DNA of 64,000 nt from Monodelphis domestica. Taxonomy: Eukaryota; Chordata; Mammalia; Didelphimorphia; Didelphidae. This document shows, one piece after another, positions 1 to 12,589 of the stretch. Where the stretch lies: NCBI RefSeq assembly GCF_027887165.1, contig NC_077231.1, forward strand, positions 326,509,014 to 326,573,013, read 5' to 3'. A model generated the notes under the pieces. The model searched no databases and was not told where the DNA came from. It saw nothing but the letters and a program-made list of their open reading frames with translations. The position numbers and the translations under genes are program-made. Numbering within the stretch: the stretch's first letter is position 1; the number at the start of each line of letters is the position of its first letter.

Positions 1-130
1 TGGAGCACTGGAGTCTCTGAAGAAGTTTCCTTATAGAAATTGTTCTGCTTCTGCTTTCTCCACTCTGCATTAGTTTACATGGACCTAGTTTCTCTGCAAC
101 CAACTCTTATCATTTCTTATGGTGCCAGGA
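1..130 (-). mobile_element. Possible L1 3'-end fragment at window start
   Basis: ctctgcattagtttacatgg and ctagtttctctgcaacc resemble the L1 segment around 23620. Cut by the window edge. Confidence 0.35.
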
Positions 131-195
131 TCAAATGAAATAGTATTTATAAAGTGCACAGCATGTAGTAGGTGCCATAGAGATGTTTATTCTTC

Positions 196-1250
196 CTTTA
201 AAACCCAATTTGTTCAACCAGTCTCCAATTTTGTCTAAGACACAATCTAAGGCTCTTCTAGTTTTCTCCCTTTCTTCTTCCTCTGTTTTTAATCCAATCT
301 TCAGATCTAGGACGTTTGCTTTGTTTTTGACCATTCCCTCCTTTGATTCTGAGACTAACCAGGATCTCCATTGTTTTGTACATTTCAGCACCAAACTCTG
401 GGTACCTGTGGATGTGCCTGTTCAAAAAAGGTTTGTCCATTGAAGATGAGTGCTATCCAGCTGATGTTCACTCCTCCCAAACCTTGCCTCCATTAACTGA
501 ATTAGCTTCTTCTCATATACACCAGTTACAAGAAATACGAAGCTCCCTCCCCTTCTTCCTCCTTTTCACACTACTATATGTTTCTTTTACTCTGCCCTTC
601 TTTTTCTCTTTCATCACTCAGAACAGAACCAATCCACCCAGCCATTCCCACCACTATTATTTTCCATTATCTCCCTCAGTAATTCTGGAAGACTTTAGAG
701 TTCTTGAGGGAAACTTTTTTTCTCCTCCAACTAGAGGGGATCCTTGGCCACCATGCAGTGATTGCCAGTTGCTCAAATAAGTTTGCCTTTCTAGGTTTCT
801 CTGGACTCAGATTTGCATTTCGAAGCTACTGCTGGTCTTTTCATCGAAGTGCCTGAAAGTCTTCTCATCAATTCCTGTTTTGTTTCTTCTTCCCTATAGG
901 GTTATGATACGCAATCTCTTTTGCCTCTTGGGATATTGTGTCCTAGATCTCTTCTCTTTTGTAGAAGTAGAATCTGCCAGGTCTTGTGGGATCCTGACTA
1001 ATTCCTTGAATACTCCAACTGCTTCCCTGATTTTACTTTGACCTACAAGCTCTGGATTTTGCCTATGACATTTCTAGAACTCTTCCTTGTGTCCTTGCCA
1101 GAAATAGTCAGTGGACTCTTAGATTTTCCTTTGCCATCTGATTCTAAAAGATCTGGACAGTCTTCATTTATGGTTTTGTGTAATGTGCAGACTTTTATTT
1201 CATGTTTTCATCTCTCCTTGACTTTTCTTGAGTGTCAATTATTTTTGTTT
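196..1250. other. AT-rich stretch, no gene; old LINE suspected
   Basis: About 1 kb of pyrimidine-biased AT-rich DNA following a short SINE tail (about 128-195). The best open frame (343-780, +) has no recognisable domain or codon signal. The general character resembles decayed L1 5' DNA, but I could not place it. Confidence 0.3.
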
Positions 1251-1252
1251 GT

Positions 1253-1722
1253 TTTTAAACCTCTACCTTCTGTCTTAGATTCAATGCTAAGTATTGGTTC
1301 CAGGAAAGAAGAGTGGTAAAAACTAGGAAATGGGGTCAAATGACTTGTCTAGGGTCACACAGCTAGGAAGTATTGGGGGTCATATTTGAACCCAGGACCT
1401 CCACTCTCCAAGTCTAGATTTCTAGTCACTGAGTCACCATGTTGCCCCTGAGTCAATTGTTTCATTAGGCCAAATATCTTACATTTGAGACAGCTATAGA
1501 ACACAGTGGATAGAACAGTAGGTTCAAATGCAGTCTCTGACATTCATGATCTATGTGACCCCAAGTAAGTCATTTCACTGCAGCCTGCCTCAGTTTCCCC
1601 ATTTGTAAAAGAGAGAAAATGAAGAGCACCTACCTCCCAGAGTGGTTGTATGGATCAGATGAGATCCTATTTCTAAAGCTCTTTGCAGACCTTAAAGCCC
1701 TACAGAAATGTTAGCCACATTT
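1253..1722. mobile_element. Two SINEs, - then + strand
   Basis: 1253-1450 is a - strand tRNA/CORE-type SINE (gtcacacagctaggaagt, then gaacccaggacctcc). About 1488-1722 is a + strand MIR/CORE-like SINE (gtaagtcatttcactgcag, gcctcagtttccccatttg, then gatgagatcctatttctaaa). Confidence 0.8.
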
Positions 1723-1739
1723 TTTAGTGTTTTGATTTT

Positions 1740-3231
1740 TGCTCTCTGTGTCCTGTTGTCTCGTGGAGTCGCTGATTTGTGTTGGGTGTGTTCTCCCTTT
1801 GTGGTTTCTGGAACTCCTCCTCCCTCTTCACTTGCCTGACGATTTGTAGGGAGTCCCCGGGGCCTAATGAAGCCTGTTGGTGCAGGCTTCCTGACTGTCC
1901 TCATCTCACTTCCTGCAGGCTTTCCAAGACTTCCCGTTGAGTCTACAGTCTTTGGATTGATTGACTGAGGTGTGTTCTCTTCCGATTGCGGTGCCTGGGC
2001 CGCCTTCCCCATCGTCCCCCACTGCTTCTGACCCGGTCCAGGGGCGTCTCCTTTGCTTCTGTCTCTCCTCTCCCAAGAATGATGCTGTGACTCTTCTGTC
2101 CTCTGTAAGCCCGGTGGCGGGGCTGCTGGCGCAGCCTTCAGAGAGCCGTCGCTTTCCTTCGGCAATCTGAGCGGGAAGTCCAGAGCCGAGGCGCCCAGGC
2201 CTTCCAGCGAGGCTTGCTTTCATGGCGCCCGCTGATGCGGCAGAGCAGTCGCCCGAGGGTGTCCTGCTGTTCTCGTGGGGAGGATGAACCAGTGGGGGAG
2301 GGGACCGCGTGGACGGAGGGGTCAGTGGCTGGCCCACAGACACGAAGGACTCCAGAGACGAGCCGGCTGTTTGACGTTCTCGTCAGTGACTTGGGCCCCG
2401 CACGCGGCGTTCCCGAGAAAGGGAATGGCGCCGCTTCACGTCGGGGTGGCTCTACTGTGGGGAAGCGCTTCGACGGAGCGCATGGCGGCCCGCTGCTGGG
2501 CCAGATTCTGAAGTCTGGGCCCAGGCAGCAGCAGGCTCATGCCTGTTCCACGGACAGCCCTTCCAATGCTTGGAGTCAGACCCGATAGCTTCCAGCCGGC
2601 ACCGGGGAGGCTCTCCCGCCGCGTCCTCGTCCTCCCGCCTTTGGGTCCCCCTCGGCTCCGGCCAGCACGGCGTCCGAGCCTTTCTTAAGCCCCCGGAAAT
2701 GGGGTTCTGGGCCACGAGTCTCTGAGCACCCCAAGCGCGGGCCGGCCTGAGAGCTGAGCGAGGCCCCAAACGATAAAGGGTGGTGGTGGGGGGGGGGTCC
2801 AGGCTCCTTTGGTTGTCCATCGGCGGGGCGGCCCAGGCCAGGGAGCGGCTCCCCCGGGGCCGACGTCCCAGCCGGGGCTTTGCTGCCGCCCCTCCCCATC
2901 TCCTGGCAGCACATAAACGGCGGCCCCAGGTTTCCCGGCGTGTCCGTGGCCCGTTTCCCCTTGACTCCGCGGGGCAGCCTCAGCGCCAGCAGCAGCGTCT
3001 GTGCTCAGGGCAGCCGGCACGAGAGCCCGAGGGGGGCTGCTTCTTTGTCCCTGGAGGAAGAGGAGCGGGCACGGCCGGTCACGAGGCCCCCCGAGAGGAA
3101 GCCCGGAGCCAGCTGCCTTCTCCCCAGAGCATCCATGGAGTCCGCAGTCTGGACCCCTCTCTCGGGAGCCACGGCCCAGAAGCCCGGGCTCCGGGCTCAT
3201 GTTCCGTCGTGAGGGGCTTCCCACAAATCCC
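1740..3231. other. GC-rich unique DNA, no gene seen
   Basis: CpG-rich sequence with overlapping long open frames on both strands and no recognisable protein family, splice pattern or codon signal. A run of 9 G near 2789. Treated as non-coding upstream DNA. Confidence 0.5.
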
Positions 3232-3402
3232 TTCTTTCTTAAACCCCACCCTACTGCCTTGGTGTCAGTGCCCAGACAGAAGAGCAGCCAGGGCTGGGCC
3301 ATGGGGTGAAGTGACTTGCCCAGGGTCACACAGCCAGAGTGGACCCCAGCTCTCCCAGCTCCAAGGCCGGCTCTCTGCCCACTGTGCCACCCAGCTGCCC
3401 CC
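3232..3402 (-). mobile_element. SINE, - strand
   Basis: Carries gacttgcccagggtcacac and ccactgtgccacccagctgc, the reverse complement of the marsupial SINE body. Confidence 0.8.
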
Positions 3403-3821
3403 ACCCCCAAGCCCTTCTCGACGTGGATCCTGCCCAGCATTTATTAGCCCGGAGAGCCTCCCAGAGTGGGGCCCTGAGGAAAGCCCTCCTTTCGGCCCCA
3501 GACCCCGAGGTGACCGTAGGCCGCCCAAAGGGTCCTCCGTCCCTCTGGTGCTCGCCCTCCTCCGACATAGAAGCCCCCGAGGAAGGCGGAGCCTCCCACC
3601 GCGCCGGCGCCACCAGCCTGGCTTTGCTGGGGAGCTTGGTGGACCGCTAGACTGAAGGAGGAGGTGAAGGGCCAGCGGGCCCCCCTCTGTCTGGGCAGCC
3701 CCCACACGCGCCTCCATCTGGACAGCCGTCGGCGCCATTTCAGGGACGTCCAGCTCCTCGTGGCCCCTGCCGGGCTCTTCTTGGCAAAGACGCTGACCGG
3801 GCTGTGTGCCGCGCCCTTCTC

Positions 3822-3940
3822 CGGCCCCTTTTACAGGCGAGGACACGCGGGCAAGCTGGGTGAAGTGACTTGTCCAGGGTCACGTGGCTACCAAGTGTCG
3901 GAGGCTGGACTTGAACTCGGGCTCCCCTGACCCGGGCCTC
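3822..3940 (-). mobile_element. MIR/CORE-like SINE, - strand
   Basis: ttttacaggcgaggacac, then gtgacttgtccagggtcacg and ggacttgaactcgggctcc, a diverged CORE-SINE. Confidence 0.65.
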
Positions 3941-5416
3941 TCTGTCTGCGTCTTTTCTCATCAGGGCGGATCAGTGGGCCCCTCCGAGACTGTCCACTGG
4001 GGAACTGGCGTCCCATGGGAGGGGCCGTGCCCGGGGCCGTGGCCGCTTCCTGTCCTGGACCTGGATCGGGGGCCCTCCGGTGCTCTCTCAAGGGGAGGCC
4101 TCTCGGGCTCCTTTGGACAGGGTGGGAGGAGGCGACCCCCGACATGTCCGCTCCTGCCAGCCACACCTGGGCCGGCCCAGGGAGACCCGACGGCCGCAGC
4201 CAGAGCCACACTGAGGCCCTCCTGGGCAAAGGCACGACGGAGCAGCCTCGTCTCCCCTCCTCTCTCCCGGAGCCTTGGTCGGTCCAGTTCTTGCTGCCTT
4301 TCCAGAACCGCCGCGTCTGGGCCCCGGGAAGCCGGGAGGTCCCGCCTCCTCCTCCTCCCTCGGTCAGAGCCGCCACCTTCGGACCTCGGCAGGCGTCAGC
4401 GCGTGAGCCGAGCCCCTGAGGCCAGCACGAGGACGGCGGCCAGGTCCGACTCATGTGTGCCCGCCGCGGCCCCCCGCGCCACTGGCCGTGCCCATGGGCA
4501 CGTGCCCGGCTTCCTCGCGCTGGCGGCGGCTGAATGAAGCCGGGGCGGTCCCGGGGCGACGCTTTGGCTCTCGTGAGCACGACCAGGTCCTGCTCTCAGC
4601 CCGGCAGCCGTGTGGTGGGCACCCCCCAAGAGGGGCGCCGGCGGCCCCGGCCTGGCACTGCCCGGCCAGAGAAGGGCAGCACCGGGGCCGGCGTGTCCCC
4701 TCGGCCGAGGACCCGATCCGTGCTCGGCGGCAGACGGCCTCCGGAAGCAGGCTAAGACAAGAGGGAAGGCTCCGTCGGCAGCCAGCCTGATCTCCTGGGA
4801 AGCCCGGGGAGCTCCCTGGGTCGCGGCCGGACTCCTGGCTGGCACCCTTCCTCCCCCTCGACCACCCACATGGGGCTCCGAGGCGGCCGGGCTCTGCACA
4901 CTGCCGGCGTCTGCCAGGAACCTCCCGGCCATCCGAGGGGGCTCCCCAGAGACGGAGAGGGGAGCCCAGCTGGGAGGCCAAGCGCAGCGGGGGGACTCTG
5001 GGACACCCTCCCACATTTTGGGGCCGGCCTCGCCCTCCGCCCCTGGCCATGGATGGCACGGACTGAGTGGGCTGCCTGCCATCAGACAGACAGACGGACA
5101 GGCGAAGGGGGAGGGGGAGGGAGGGAGGGGCTGAGGGAGGCCGGAGGTGGCCTCAGGGCAGCAGCTCCAGGACAGAGGCACTCCCTGCTCCATTGGGGTT
5201 CATTGACATGTGACTGCCGTTTGGACATGGCCACCCACTGGAGGCGTGCTGCCCAGAGAGGGCGGGCGGCAGGCGCTGTGCCCGGTTGGTGAGTCTGATG
5301 AGGGCAGCCCTGGGAGTTCTATGCGAGGAGAAGAGGGAAAAGGGAGCGAAACGGAGAAGCTGGGAGATAGGAAGGGGAAGGAAGGAGGGACAGAAGCTGA
5401 GAGAGAGAGACGCAGA
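3941..5416. other. GC-rich unique DNA, no gene seen
   Basis: CpG-rich with several long shadow frames, none matching a known family. A (CAGA)n patch lies at about 5083-5100 before the GGAA microsatellite. Confidence 0.5.
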
Positions 5417-6299
5417 GGGGAGGGAGGGAGGAGGGAGGGAGGGAGGGAGGGAGGAAGGAAGGAAGGAAGGAAGGGGAGGGAGGAAGGAAGGAAGGGGAGG
5501 GAGGAAGGAAGGAAGGAAGGAAGGGGAGGGAGGAAGGAAGGAAGGGGAGGGAGGAAGGAAGGAAGGAAGGAAGGAAGGAAGGAAGGAAGGAAGGAAGGAA
5601 GGAAGGAAGGAAGGAAGGAAGGAAGGAAGGAAGGAAGGAAGGAAGGAAGGAAGGAAGGAAGGAAGGAAGGAAGGAAAGAAGGAAGGAAGGAAGGAAGGAA
5701 GGGAGGGAGGAAGGAAGGAAGGAAGGAAGGAAGGAAGGAAGGAAGGAAGGAAGGAAGGAAGGAAGGAAGGAAGGAAGGAAGGAAGGAAGGAAGGAAGGAA
5801 GGAAGGAAGGAAGGAAGGAAGGAAGGAAGGAAGGGGAGGGAGGAAGGAAGGAAGGAAAGAAGGAAGGAAGGAAGGAAGGAAGGGAGGGAGGGAGGAAGGA
5901 AGGAAGGAAGGAAGGAAGGAAGGAAGGAAGGAAGGAAGGAAGGAAGGAAGGAAGGAAGGAAGGAAAGAAGGAAGGAAGGAAGGAAGGAAGGAAGGAAGGA
6001 AAGAAGGAAGGAAGGAAGGAAGGAAGGGAGGGAGGAAGGAAGGAAGGAAGGAAGGAAGGAAGGAAGGAAGGAAGGAAGGAAGGAAGGGGAGGGAGGAAGG
6101 AAGGAAGGAAGGAAGGAAGGAAGGAAGGAAGGGGAGGAAGGAAGGAAGGAAGGAAGGAAGGAAGGAAGGAAGGAAGGAAGGAAGGAAGGAAGGAAGGAAG
6201 GAAGGAAGGAAGGAAGGAAGGAAGGAAGGAAGGAAGGAAGGAAGGAAGGAAGGGAGGGAGGGAGGGAGGGAGGGAGGAAGGAAGGAAGGGGAGGGAGGG
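5417..6299. repeat. (GGAA)n microsatellite, about 880 bp
   Basis: Almost pure GGAA tetranucleotides on the + strand, with scattered GGGA and AAGA variants and recurring GGGGAGGGAGGAA joints. It is one of the longest simple repeats in the window. All reading frames across it (Lys-Glu-Gly-Arg on +, Ser-Phe-Leu-Pro on -) are periodic artefacts with no gene features. Confidence 0.97.
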
Positions 6300-7245
6300 A
6301 CAATCTTTGGGCCAAGTTCCTGGGTCCAGATTCTGCTGCCTGATTCATGTGAGGACAGTCAAAGGGCCGTTGATGGAGGGAGCTTTTGGAAGAAGCTAAA
6401 GAAGCAGGAGAAGCTCGTTGACAAAGAAGTGGAACAGATCAAGGGCTCCCCCGTGGGTGGCACGGATGGGGGAAGGAGCCCCGAATGGTGCACCCGCGAG
6501 GAAGAAAGGGATCTGAAGAATGAGCTTGTGTGTAAAGGTCCAGACCGGGTGTCTAATTGGAAGTCAAGGCCCCAAATGAGTCGCCAGAAAGGGGGCTGGG
6601 GTGGTGGGCGCCCCTGGGGAGCAGGGAGCCTGAGCAGCGCCAGGTGGCCAGGGTGCCTCGCTTGTGATCCTGCCAGTGCCCAGCTGGGCTGCCTCTCTCC
6701 TCTCCTTTAGCCAGGGCTGACGAGGAGCCCCAAGTACAAGAGGGAGGCTGGAGCGGAAGGTGGTCCCAGCGGCGGCCAGTCGGGGCTTTAGACCAGGCTG
6801 CTCCGGGGGAAGTGATCCGGGCCCTCCTCTCCTCCGGGACAAGCACCCAGGGGAGGCCTGGCAGGGCGGCCGGCTTAGACTCGCTGGAGGAAGGTGGGCC
6901 AAGCAGCCTCCTGGGCTGGCACGAGCCGCCATCGTCCCAGGAGAAGGGAAGCTGCCTCTGGGGGGAGATGGGGCGCTGCGGCTCTCCGCTAGGGCTCGCA
7001 GGGGAGGGGCACGGCGAGGAAAGAGCGGAGCCGGGGGGAGGCCGGGCCGGGAAGGAAGGGCCATGATCCCAGCTGAGCGAGGCTGCCGTACTAGGATCCA
7101 GTCTGCCAAGGGCTGGCGATACAAGTCAGGGAAGGCGAGGCAGTCCCTGCCCGCGAGGAGCTCCCACCCTAATGGGGGAAGCCAGCACACCCGAGCACGT
7201 GGGAGAGGGGGAGGCCGCGAAGGCCATGATGCTGGAGCCAAGTTC
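6300..7245. other. Unique GC-rich DNA, with a possible L2-like scrap
   Basis: No gene is seen. At about 7120-7180, gaggcagtccctgcccgcga and aggagctcccaccctaatgg resemble an L2/MIR-type ancient repeat. Confidence 0.4.
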
Positions 7246-7450
7246 TGCTTGGCACAGTGCCTGGCACGTAGTGCGGCTCCTAGAGGACACCCAAGTTCAG
7301 ACCCTTCCTAGCTGTGTGACCCTGAGCAAGTCCCTGTTTGCCTCAGTTTCCCCTCTGTCAAATGAGCTAGAGGAGGAAATGGCACCCCAGTATTTCTGCC
7401 GAGAAAGCCCCCAGCGGGGCCACAGAGTCCAGCTCGACGGAGTCGGGGTG
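7246..7450 (+). mobile_element. SINE, + strand
   Basis: tgtgtgaccctgagcaagtc, cctcagtttcccctctgtc, gaggaggaaatggcacccc and a tail reading gccacagagtcc match the CORE-type SINE collinearly. Confidence 0.75.
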
Positions 7451-8279
7451 ACAGCTGGCGAGCGGTGGAGGGCGGGAGGGCTCCGGTGCCAGCCCTCGGG
7501 GCAGAGGCAGAGAGCGCTGGGGGCATGGGGGGGCGATGACTTGTGGCACTGAGGCGGATGCAGTCCTGCTTCCTATCAGGGCTGCCTGCATGGGGTGCTC
7601 CGGGAGGGGCCCGGAGAACGGCAGCAGGACACGGGCTCAAACCCGGGGGGGCCCGGACGAGCTCCAGGCTGAGAGGACCCTCGCCGGCTCCCAGCGCCCT
7701 CCGCCCTGACCACGGCGGCCTGGCCCAGGCTTTCCGGCTGCCCAACCTCAGGTCCGTGTCTCTCCCCCAGGGCTGTGGGGCGGGAGGGGAAGAGAGGGAG
7801 ACCCGGGAGGGGCGCCAGCACTGGCCCTTGCTGAGAGCCTCCACTAGTCCAGCCAGACCAGCGAGGCTCGGAAGTGCCACCGCCTGACCGTGCGCTTCAG
7901 GTGACCTCGGTCTGGCGTGAAAAAGAACACTTTGGCCCCCCCGGAAGGGGCTCCCCTGCCCAGAGGCACCCCTGGGACGCGGGCTCGGAGCTTCGAGCCG
8001 GACAAAGCCAGCCTGCCCGCCTCCTCTCAGCCCCGGGGACGCGCCGTCCTCCTCCTCCTCCTCCGGCCGCTGGGCGCACAGAAAGCCGAGGCCAGAAGCT
8101 GCCCGGCGTTCCCCTTCCTCTGGGGCCCGAATCCCACCCACAAGCGCCCCGGGCGGCCATCTGAGTTGGGAGGGCTGCAGCGTGGGGGAGCCCCCGAGGT
8201 GACCCCGAGTCTGGGGCCCACCCAAGGCGGGTGTTCGGCCGTCTCTGGAAGGGCAGGGCTTGGGGCTTGGCGTCCCCTG

Positions 8280-8470
8280 CACAAACAAGATGAAATGAAT
8301 CACTTCTGAGAGCGTTCGGCCGCCAGGCAGCTGGATCCAATTAGACCGCCCGAGAGGGCCCTGTTGGGAGAGCAGCCGCCGCGGTTTCCGCCATCTGCCT
8401 TCTGCCAGCAGAGGGCTTTGGGGAAGAGGAATTGCCGGCACTTTCTTCCACAACAAACATTTTCATGGAA
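8280..8470. promoter_or_regulatory. Candidate regulatory element with CTCF-like core
   Basis: Unique stretch containing ATGAAATGAATCACTTC, CAGCTGGATCCAATTAGAC (E-box plus TAATT core) and, at 8405-8416, CCAGCAGAGGGC, a match to the CTCF core CCASYAGRKGGC. It lies about 36 kb upstream of DLX5. Called from motifs only. Confidence 0.35.
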
Positions 8471-9059
8471 ACTGTCTTCTGCTTCGTCGTGTGCAGGCAG
8501 CTGCGGGAGCCTCTGCAGAGGGCACGCGGCCCGCTCCCGGCTCCCGGCTCCGGCCAGCCCGACCTGAGAGGAGGGTGGCAGAGCCGGAGGGGCTCTTGGG
8601 TGGCCCCGGGACCAAGATTCCGCAGGCAGCGGCGAGCTCGAGGCGTCCCGAAGTCTGAAAGGTCCTCCTCGTCCTCCTGCTTCCTCACGGACAGTGCCAC
8701 GATCCCGTGGCACGAATGCCGGCGGCCATCCCATCAGGAACCTCGGCTCCACCCTTCTCCGCTCTGCCTTCTGAGGCCACTCGTGTGTGAGCTGCCCCAG
8801 CCAAGGGGACAGGCTGCCCGCCATCGAGGAGCCCCCACCAGTGTTCCTCCATGGATTAGCAGCTGGCGCTCAGCGGCCAAAGTTCATCGGCTCCTAGAAA
8901 GAGGCCGCCATTCCCCGCCCCAAAGGCTGCCATCCGTTGTGCCGCGAGAAGAGCACAGGAGGCTCAGGCTCCAAGCAGATGTGGTTCCGCTGCAATAAGG
9001 TGAAGATGGGACGAACCGAGTCACACTTTGGGGTTTCCCAGGGCCCACGAGGCAGTCGT

Positions 9060-9248
9060 GTCACGTGGAAAATAGACCAGGTCCGTGCCTTAATCCAAAA
9101 AACACTCTGGTCCTGGGTTCCCATCTGGCCTCAGACGCTGCCTTGCTGTGTGGCCCTGGGCGAGTCACTTAACCCCAACTGCCCAGCCCTTCCTGCTCTT
9201 CTGCCTTGGAACTGAGCCTTCGTATTGACTCTAAGACGGAAGGCAGAG
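9060..9248 (+). mobile_element. SINE, + strand, near full length
   Basis: Full 3' half visible: gtgtggccctgggcgagtca, cttctgccttggaactgagc, tattgactctaagacggaag. Confidence 0.85.
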
Positions 9249-10665
9249 CTTTTCTCTAGGAACCTTCCCCAGAATGCCGCCCACCGGCCGAGCCTTCCGG
9301 AGCCACCATCTTTTCCCTGGGGGAGAGCCTCGCCCAGACGGTGGCTGCTGACAGTTGGGGTGGCCGTGGTTGTTTCTTCCACTTTGCCACACTGCCTCTT
9401 CCTCTCCCTTGAACACTTGGGGCTCCTGGGCTGAGCCCCAGCCTTGGCGTGTCCTGGGGACAGAGAACTCCCAGGAGAGGGGCTGAAGCAGCATTTCCTG
9501 ATGAAGGCTGCCCCCTCCGGGCATGGCCCTGCCCCCTCCCCATTGTGACCACAGGAGTGCCCAAGCCTCTGACCAAAGGAGCGCCCAAGCCCCCCAACCC
9601 CCACATTGCCACGACAGGGAAAATCATCACAGGAAGGCTTAGGATCTTGCGAGAGGGACCCAGAGACTTGGGGTGCACACAGGCTGTACCCCAGAGCTGT
9701 AAAAGACACAAATCTGGGAAGGCCCCGGGGTCTCTTCTCACTTTCGTGGCGCCCCCATGAGACTTCTTCCCCTGGCCTGCGTGTAAGCCAGGCCTCGGGG
9801 GCCGGTAAAGGGCTGGAGCTTCTCCAAGGGGATGGTCTGTCCTCTCGGCTCCCGGCCGGGTCACTGAGGGCAGCTCTCTGAGGACTCCCCACCCCCCTTT
9901 GCTGCCCCGTGGCTCTGCCCCAGCTCTATTCCCCCAGCAATGGCTGGACTCTCCTCGGGCTGGAGTGTGCTCTGCGCCACCTCGGCTCAAGGCGTGCCTA
10001 GAGGGGCAGATCTCAGTCATCTCCCACGATTCAGTGGCTGGGCAACGTGGCTTTTCCATTTGCCCCACGAGGATGTTTCTGCCTCTGCTTGATTGGTCCA
10101 CCTGAATTTTCCACCAGCGTTCCGGCCTGCATCCTCTGAGGGATTGACTGCTTCCCTGGTCCAGGGAAAGTCGGGTCTGGAGTGCTGAAGCTAGTGCCAC
10201 CGACTGGGGGGAGGGGCGCGGCTTCGGTCAGCCCTCCGTGTCCCACCTAGCCTGCTCTCTGTTGCTGACCGAGCCACGCTGGGCTCTTGGAGATCCCGGA
10301 TTTGTCTTTCGAAGGACATTTTCTCCTCCACCTGGGAAGCCTCTTTGTCTCTCGCAGCTCCCTCCACGCCCGGCAAAATCTTGTTAGACCAAAGGAGAGC
10401 CCAGGGTGGCCAGCTCCTCCGGCAGCTGCCCCCTCCTGGCCGGTCCTCAGCCTTGCACAGTCGCTCGCCTTGGACGATGTCCTCCTGCTTCTACTCCATC
10501 CTGTGCCATTTCACAGATGTCCAGGAAGCACCGGACAGTGATGGCGAGCCTTTCAGAGAGCGAGTGCCCAAACTGCACCCTCACGCCTTATCCCCATGGG
10601 CAGAGGGCGGGTGATGAGAGAAGGTCCTCAGGTGCATGTGCTCCAGCACATGGAGTTTGCCAACA
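9249..10665. other. Unique DNA, no gene seen
   Basis: GC-moderate sequence. Open frames of 60-250 codons overlap on both strands without domain or splice support. Confidence 0.45.
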
Positions 10666-10915
10666 TGGAACTAGGTGATGCAGTGGGTTGTCAGGACACT
10701 CCGAGTTCAAATTTGGACTCAGTCATATACTGGCTGGGTGAAACTAGGCAAATCATCTCCCCTCTGCTGCCTCAGTTTCCTCAATTCTAATATAAGGAAA
10801 ATAACAGCACCAACTTAAAAGGTGGGGACCTTTTGTGGGGACCAAATGAGATCCTATTTGGAAAGAGCTCAGCACAGTGCCTGGCACACAGTAAGTGCTT
10901 CATAAAGACTCATTC
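10666..10915 (+). mobile_element. SINE with long 3' body, + strand
   Basis: ggtgaaactaggcaaatc, tgcctcagtttcctcaattc, atgagatcctatttggaaag and cacagtgcctggcacacag in order. Confidence 0.85.
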
Positions 10916-11734
10916 GCTTCCCTTCCCAGGTTTCCTCAAACCACTTTTTAACTTCCTGTCCTCGAAATGATCTCCTTGCCCTTTTGAACCGCCCATTTGT
11001 AGTTAAGAATGTGTCTCCTCACCATGGCTGTGGAAGGCAGACGAGCTGCTTCTCTTCTGTTTTTCGTGGCCTGAGCCCTGAACTCCAGCTTACAGCTCCA
11101 TCGGGACTTGGGGGCAAGGATGGGGGAAGGCTTGGACGAAGCCTCATCTCTGCCAGGCTCGTTTCTGTTGTCTCAGCAGGTTGTTTGTTGTTGCTTTGTT
11201 CATCCAAAAGGGAATTAGTTCTTCTTTCCTGCATAGGTCACGTTGGCAGGTTTGGCGAGCCCTCTTTGGCTCTATTGAACTACTTATCTAGTTTGAACTC
11301 ATTTGTGCCAACTGGTTGGTAGAAGAAGTTTCCCAGAAACCCTTTGGCCAAAGCTCAAGGAATGGGAGAAAGACGGGGCACTGAAATGTAAAGGAGAAAC
11401 CTTCCGATGCAGAGTGGATGTTCCCCCCGGCTGGAAAGCCCAGTGAGCTTCCCTACCTCATAACGGCCAGCCCAGCCTCAGGGCTGCGCTCCCTTCCCGA
11501 CTCTGCTTCCAGCTCTTTCACCTTGCCAGTCTTGTCCAACTCTGGGTAGCCCCATTGGGCTTTCCTTTTTTCCATTCTTCTTTTTGTAGACATTTTATTG
11601 TCCCCGTTACATGGAATAGCAATTCTCCACCGTGGTTTTCTGGAGTTATAAGTGCTCAGTTGTCTCCCTCCCCCGCCCCCGAGATATAAGCAATTGGAGC
11701 TGGGTCACACGGGTTTTAGCATGGATCCTCCCCT

Positions 11735-11930
11735 GGGACCACCACTGGGATCTTCTTGGCAAAGACGCTGGGGCAGTTGGCCATTCCCTTCTTGGTGAGG
11801 AAAGGGAGGCAAAGAGAGTGAAGTGACTTGCCCAGGGTCACCAGGTAGTGAGTGTCTGAGGCCAGACTTAGCTTTGGTCTTCCTGTGTCCAGACCCACCA
11901 CTCTATCCAGGGCTCTCCTGGCTGCCTAGT
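11735..11930 (-). mobile_element. SINE, - strand
   Basis: tcttcttggcaaagacgctg, then gaagtgacttgcccagggtc and gtgagtgtctgaggccag in reverse orientation. Confidence 0.8.
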
Positions 11931-12589
11931 CAATTCTATCGACGAGTTGTGTCTTTACTAAACCCACTCAAGACCTGGGGGGAGAGACTGATAAAGCATT
12001 TAGCCTGACAAGGCTGTGAGCCGGGATGGCGGGGGGGGGGGGGGGGGAGACCCTGGGGGGGCTAATCTGGGCCTGACGACTAGCCCCAGGGCCTCGGGCT
12101 CTCCACCGGTCCGACACCATCCATCTGTGGAGCCGTCGATGGCAGCACGTGGGCAGCTTCCCTCAGAGAGTCCGTGCTGAACGCAAGGTTGAGGCACGCC
12201 GTGCCAGAGCTGGCTCCGTGTGCGGGAGGCCCACCAGCCCAGAGAGCTGCCGAGCCCTCTGCCCAGTGGGCGTGCTCCATCAGCGCCGGCTCGGGACACG
12301 CTGCGGCTCCTGTTCAAGTTGTCCAAGGATTCCGACGATCACCGGGCAAGTACGGGGCACGTGAGGGCTTTTCTCGAGCTGAGCCGCCCAGCGTTGGGCT
12401 CTGCCGCAGAGAGCGACTCTGAGGGACTGGCCATGCCTGCCTGAAAGACTGTCTGATGGACATTCACACAGGCCAGAAGGAAGGGAACAAGGACTGTCTC
12501 AAGGTCTCTCTGAAGAACTTTGATCTCTATTATGAGACGTGAGAGACATTGGCACAGGACCATCCAGCATGGCACGTCCCCATCAGAGA

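Noticed and set aside
2685-5193. Several overlapping 200-290-codon frames in GC-rich DNA
   Set aside because: Stop codons are rare at this GC content; no recognisable family and both strands are open together.
5200-6710. Open frames of 377-474 codons on + and 382 on - across the GGAA tract
   Set aside because: Tetranucleotide repeats of this kind stay open in several frames; the translations are periodic KEGR or SFLP with no gene structure.
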